Below are positions 63,736-64,000 of a stretch of 64,000 nucleotides of DNA, one piece after another. The position numbers were made by a program, and so were the translations under genes. Every line of letters starts with the position of its first letter. The stretch's first letter is position 1. This DNA comes from Bacteroidales bacterium. GTDB lineage: Bacteria; Bacteroidota; Bacteroidia; Bacteroidales; Muribaculaceae. The notes under the pieces were generated by a model, which saw nothing but the letters and a program-made list of their open reading frames with translations, searched no databases and was not told the origin of the DNA. The stretch covers positions 2,170,001 through 2,234,000 of the forward strand of contig CP091725.1 of assembly GCA_022009815.1 (NCBI GenBank), given 5' to 3'.

Positions 63736-63811
63736 GTGTCGGGAGTAGTCAAAAACACCGCAAAATTGAGAAAATGGTTTGCTTCTGGTTGCCGAGTGGC
63801 GGAAAAATGAG

Positions 63812-63819
63812 TAATTTTG
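63812..63819 (+). promoter_or_regulatory. -7 element for the MlaE-like gene
   Basis: TAATTTTG, 22 bases before the ATG at 63842. Confidence 0.5.
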
Positions 63820-63841
63820 CGAGAAATAAAGAAAATAATAT

Positions 63842-64000
63842 ATGTTGTTTATAACATCTTGTCTACATACGTTTGGAGAATATGCGTTGTTTATGCGTCG
63901 GGTGTTTACGCGTCCCGACCGCCTGAAAGAGTCTCTGAAACGCTATGTTGTCGAAATCTCAAAACTTGGAGTGGACTCCATTCCGTTGGTGATTATCATA
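63842..64000 (+). CDS. MlaE-family ABC transporter permease, N-terminal fragment
   Basis: 53 residues before the window ends. FGEYALFMRRVFTRPDRLKE and ISKLGVDSIPLVIII match the start of MlaE/YrbE permeases, which move phospholipids between the membranes. An MlaF ATPase and MCE protein would be expected just downstream. Confidence 0.75.
   Translation, partial: MLFITSCLHTFGEYALFMRRVFTRPDRLKESLKRYVVEISKLGVDSIPLVIII

Noticed and set aside
1..64000. CRISPR array, rRNA operon, integrase or insertion sequence
   Set aside because: No repeat-spacer periodicity, rRNA signature or recombinase/transposase motif was seen in the window.

Overview
The window looks like the chromosome of a Bacteroidales bacterium, most likely a gut Muribaculaceae-type organism. 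This rests on the TAnnTTTG promoter elements, the weak Shine-Dalgarno sequences, and several lineage-typical families: DUF4290, DUF4296, DUF5106, the single-cysteine TraR/DksA type, an AmgK-RapZ fusion, and a thi operon behind a TPP riboswitch. The backbone is fairly GC-rich and reads as ordinary housekeeping DNA. Several AT-richer accessory patches interrupt it. Taxonomy is inferred from gene content only.

Layout. 0-2.5 kb: minus-strand thioredoxin-like exported protein, then a replication-type pair (DnaC-like loader and a helix-turn-helix protein with a TTK repeat). 2.6-5.1 kb: sufE, a membrane protein and a POT peptide transporter. 5.2-11.3 kb: TPP-riboswitch operon thiD-thiS-thiE'-thiE-thiG-thiC-thiH, with no thiF. 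11.3-13.3 kb: groL and groS. 13.5-15.1 kb: a START-like protein, then an accessory patch with a CAT-like acetyltransferase and two decayed genes. 15.1-23.9 kb (minus strand): MurU-like nucleotidyltransferase, AmgK-RapZ fusion, Nudix hydrolase, PBP2, mreD, mreC, mreB and purH. 24-27.7 kb: accessory patch with a Ser/Thr kinase, a formylglycine-enzyme-like protein, a partial duplicate of purH and an AbiE toxin-antitoxin pair. 27.7-32.6 kb: ligA, CPBP protease, DNA glycosylase, DedA, rpe. 32.6-34.4 kb: adenine deaminase with an apparent signal peptide. 34.5-40.9 kb (minus strand): a six-gene TolC-MacAB efflux operon ending in a LytS/LytTR two-component system. 41.1-53.3 kb: acyl-CoA ligase, TlpA-like protein, glycosyltransferase, radC, a sulfatase-fold membrane protein, ileS, dksA-like, lspA and DUF4296. 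53.3-56.6 kb: AT-rich defence-type unit (XRE, AIPR, DUF1016 nuclease) between 24-bp direct repeats, beside tRNA-Arg. 56.7-64 kb: OmpA-like, rimM, DUF4290, tsaB, purL, and the start of an MlaE-type permease.

The dominant technical feature is frame disruption in conserved genes. Thirteen genes or operon joints (thiH, the kinase, abiEi, ligA, CPBP, ade, LytTR, both MacB parts, acyl-CoA ligase, DUF4296, tsaB, purL) carry at least one small frameshift. Most fit loss of two bases from an A5/T5 run or one base from an A4/T4 run, always leaving three. Restoring them gives full-length proteins, and the corrected lengths are all multiples of three. I read this mainly as uncorrected consensus error. Two apparent fusions (tsaB-DUF4290 and macA-macB) disappear on the same correction. 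These genes are annotated as one corrected span, with the break stated.

The best candidate for a little-described system is the unit at 53.3-56.6 kb. It combines a small XRE regulator, an AIPR protein with a PD-(D/E)xK-like N-terminus and a DUF1016 nuclease. A divergent promoter next to it drives a short stretch holding four consecutive perfect hairpins, which may be a structured RNA. Exact 24-bp repeats bracket the whole unit.
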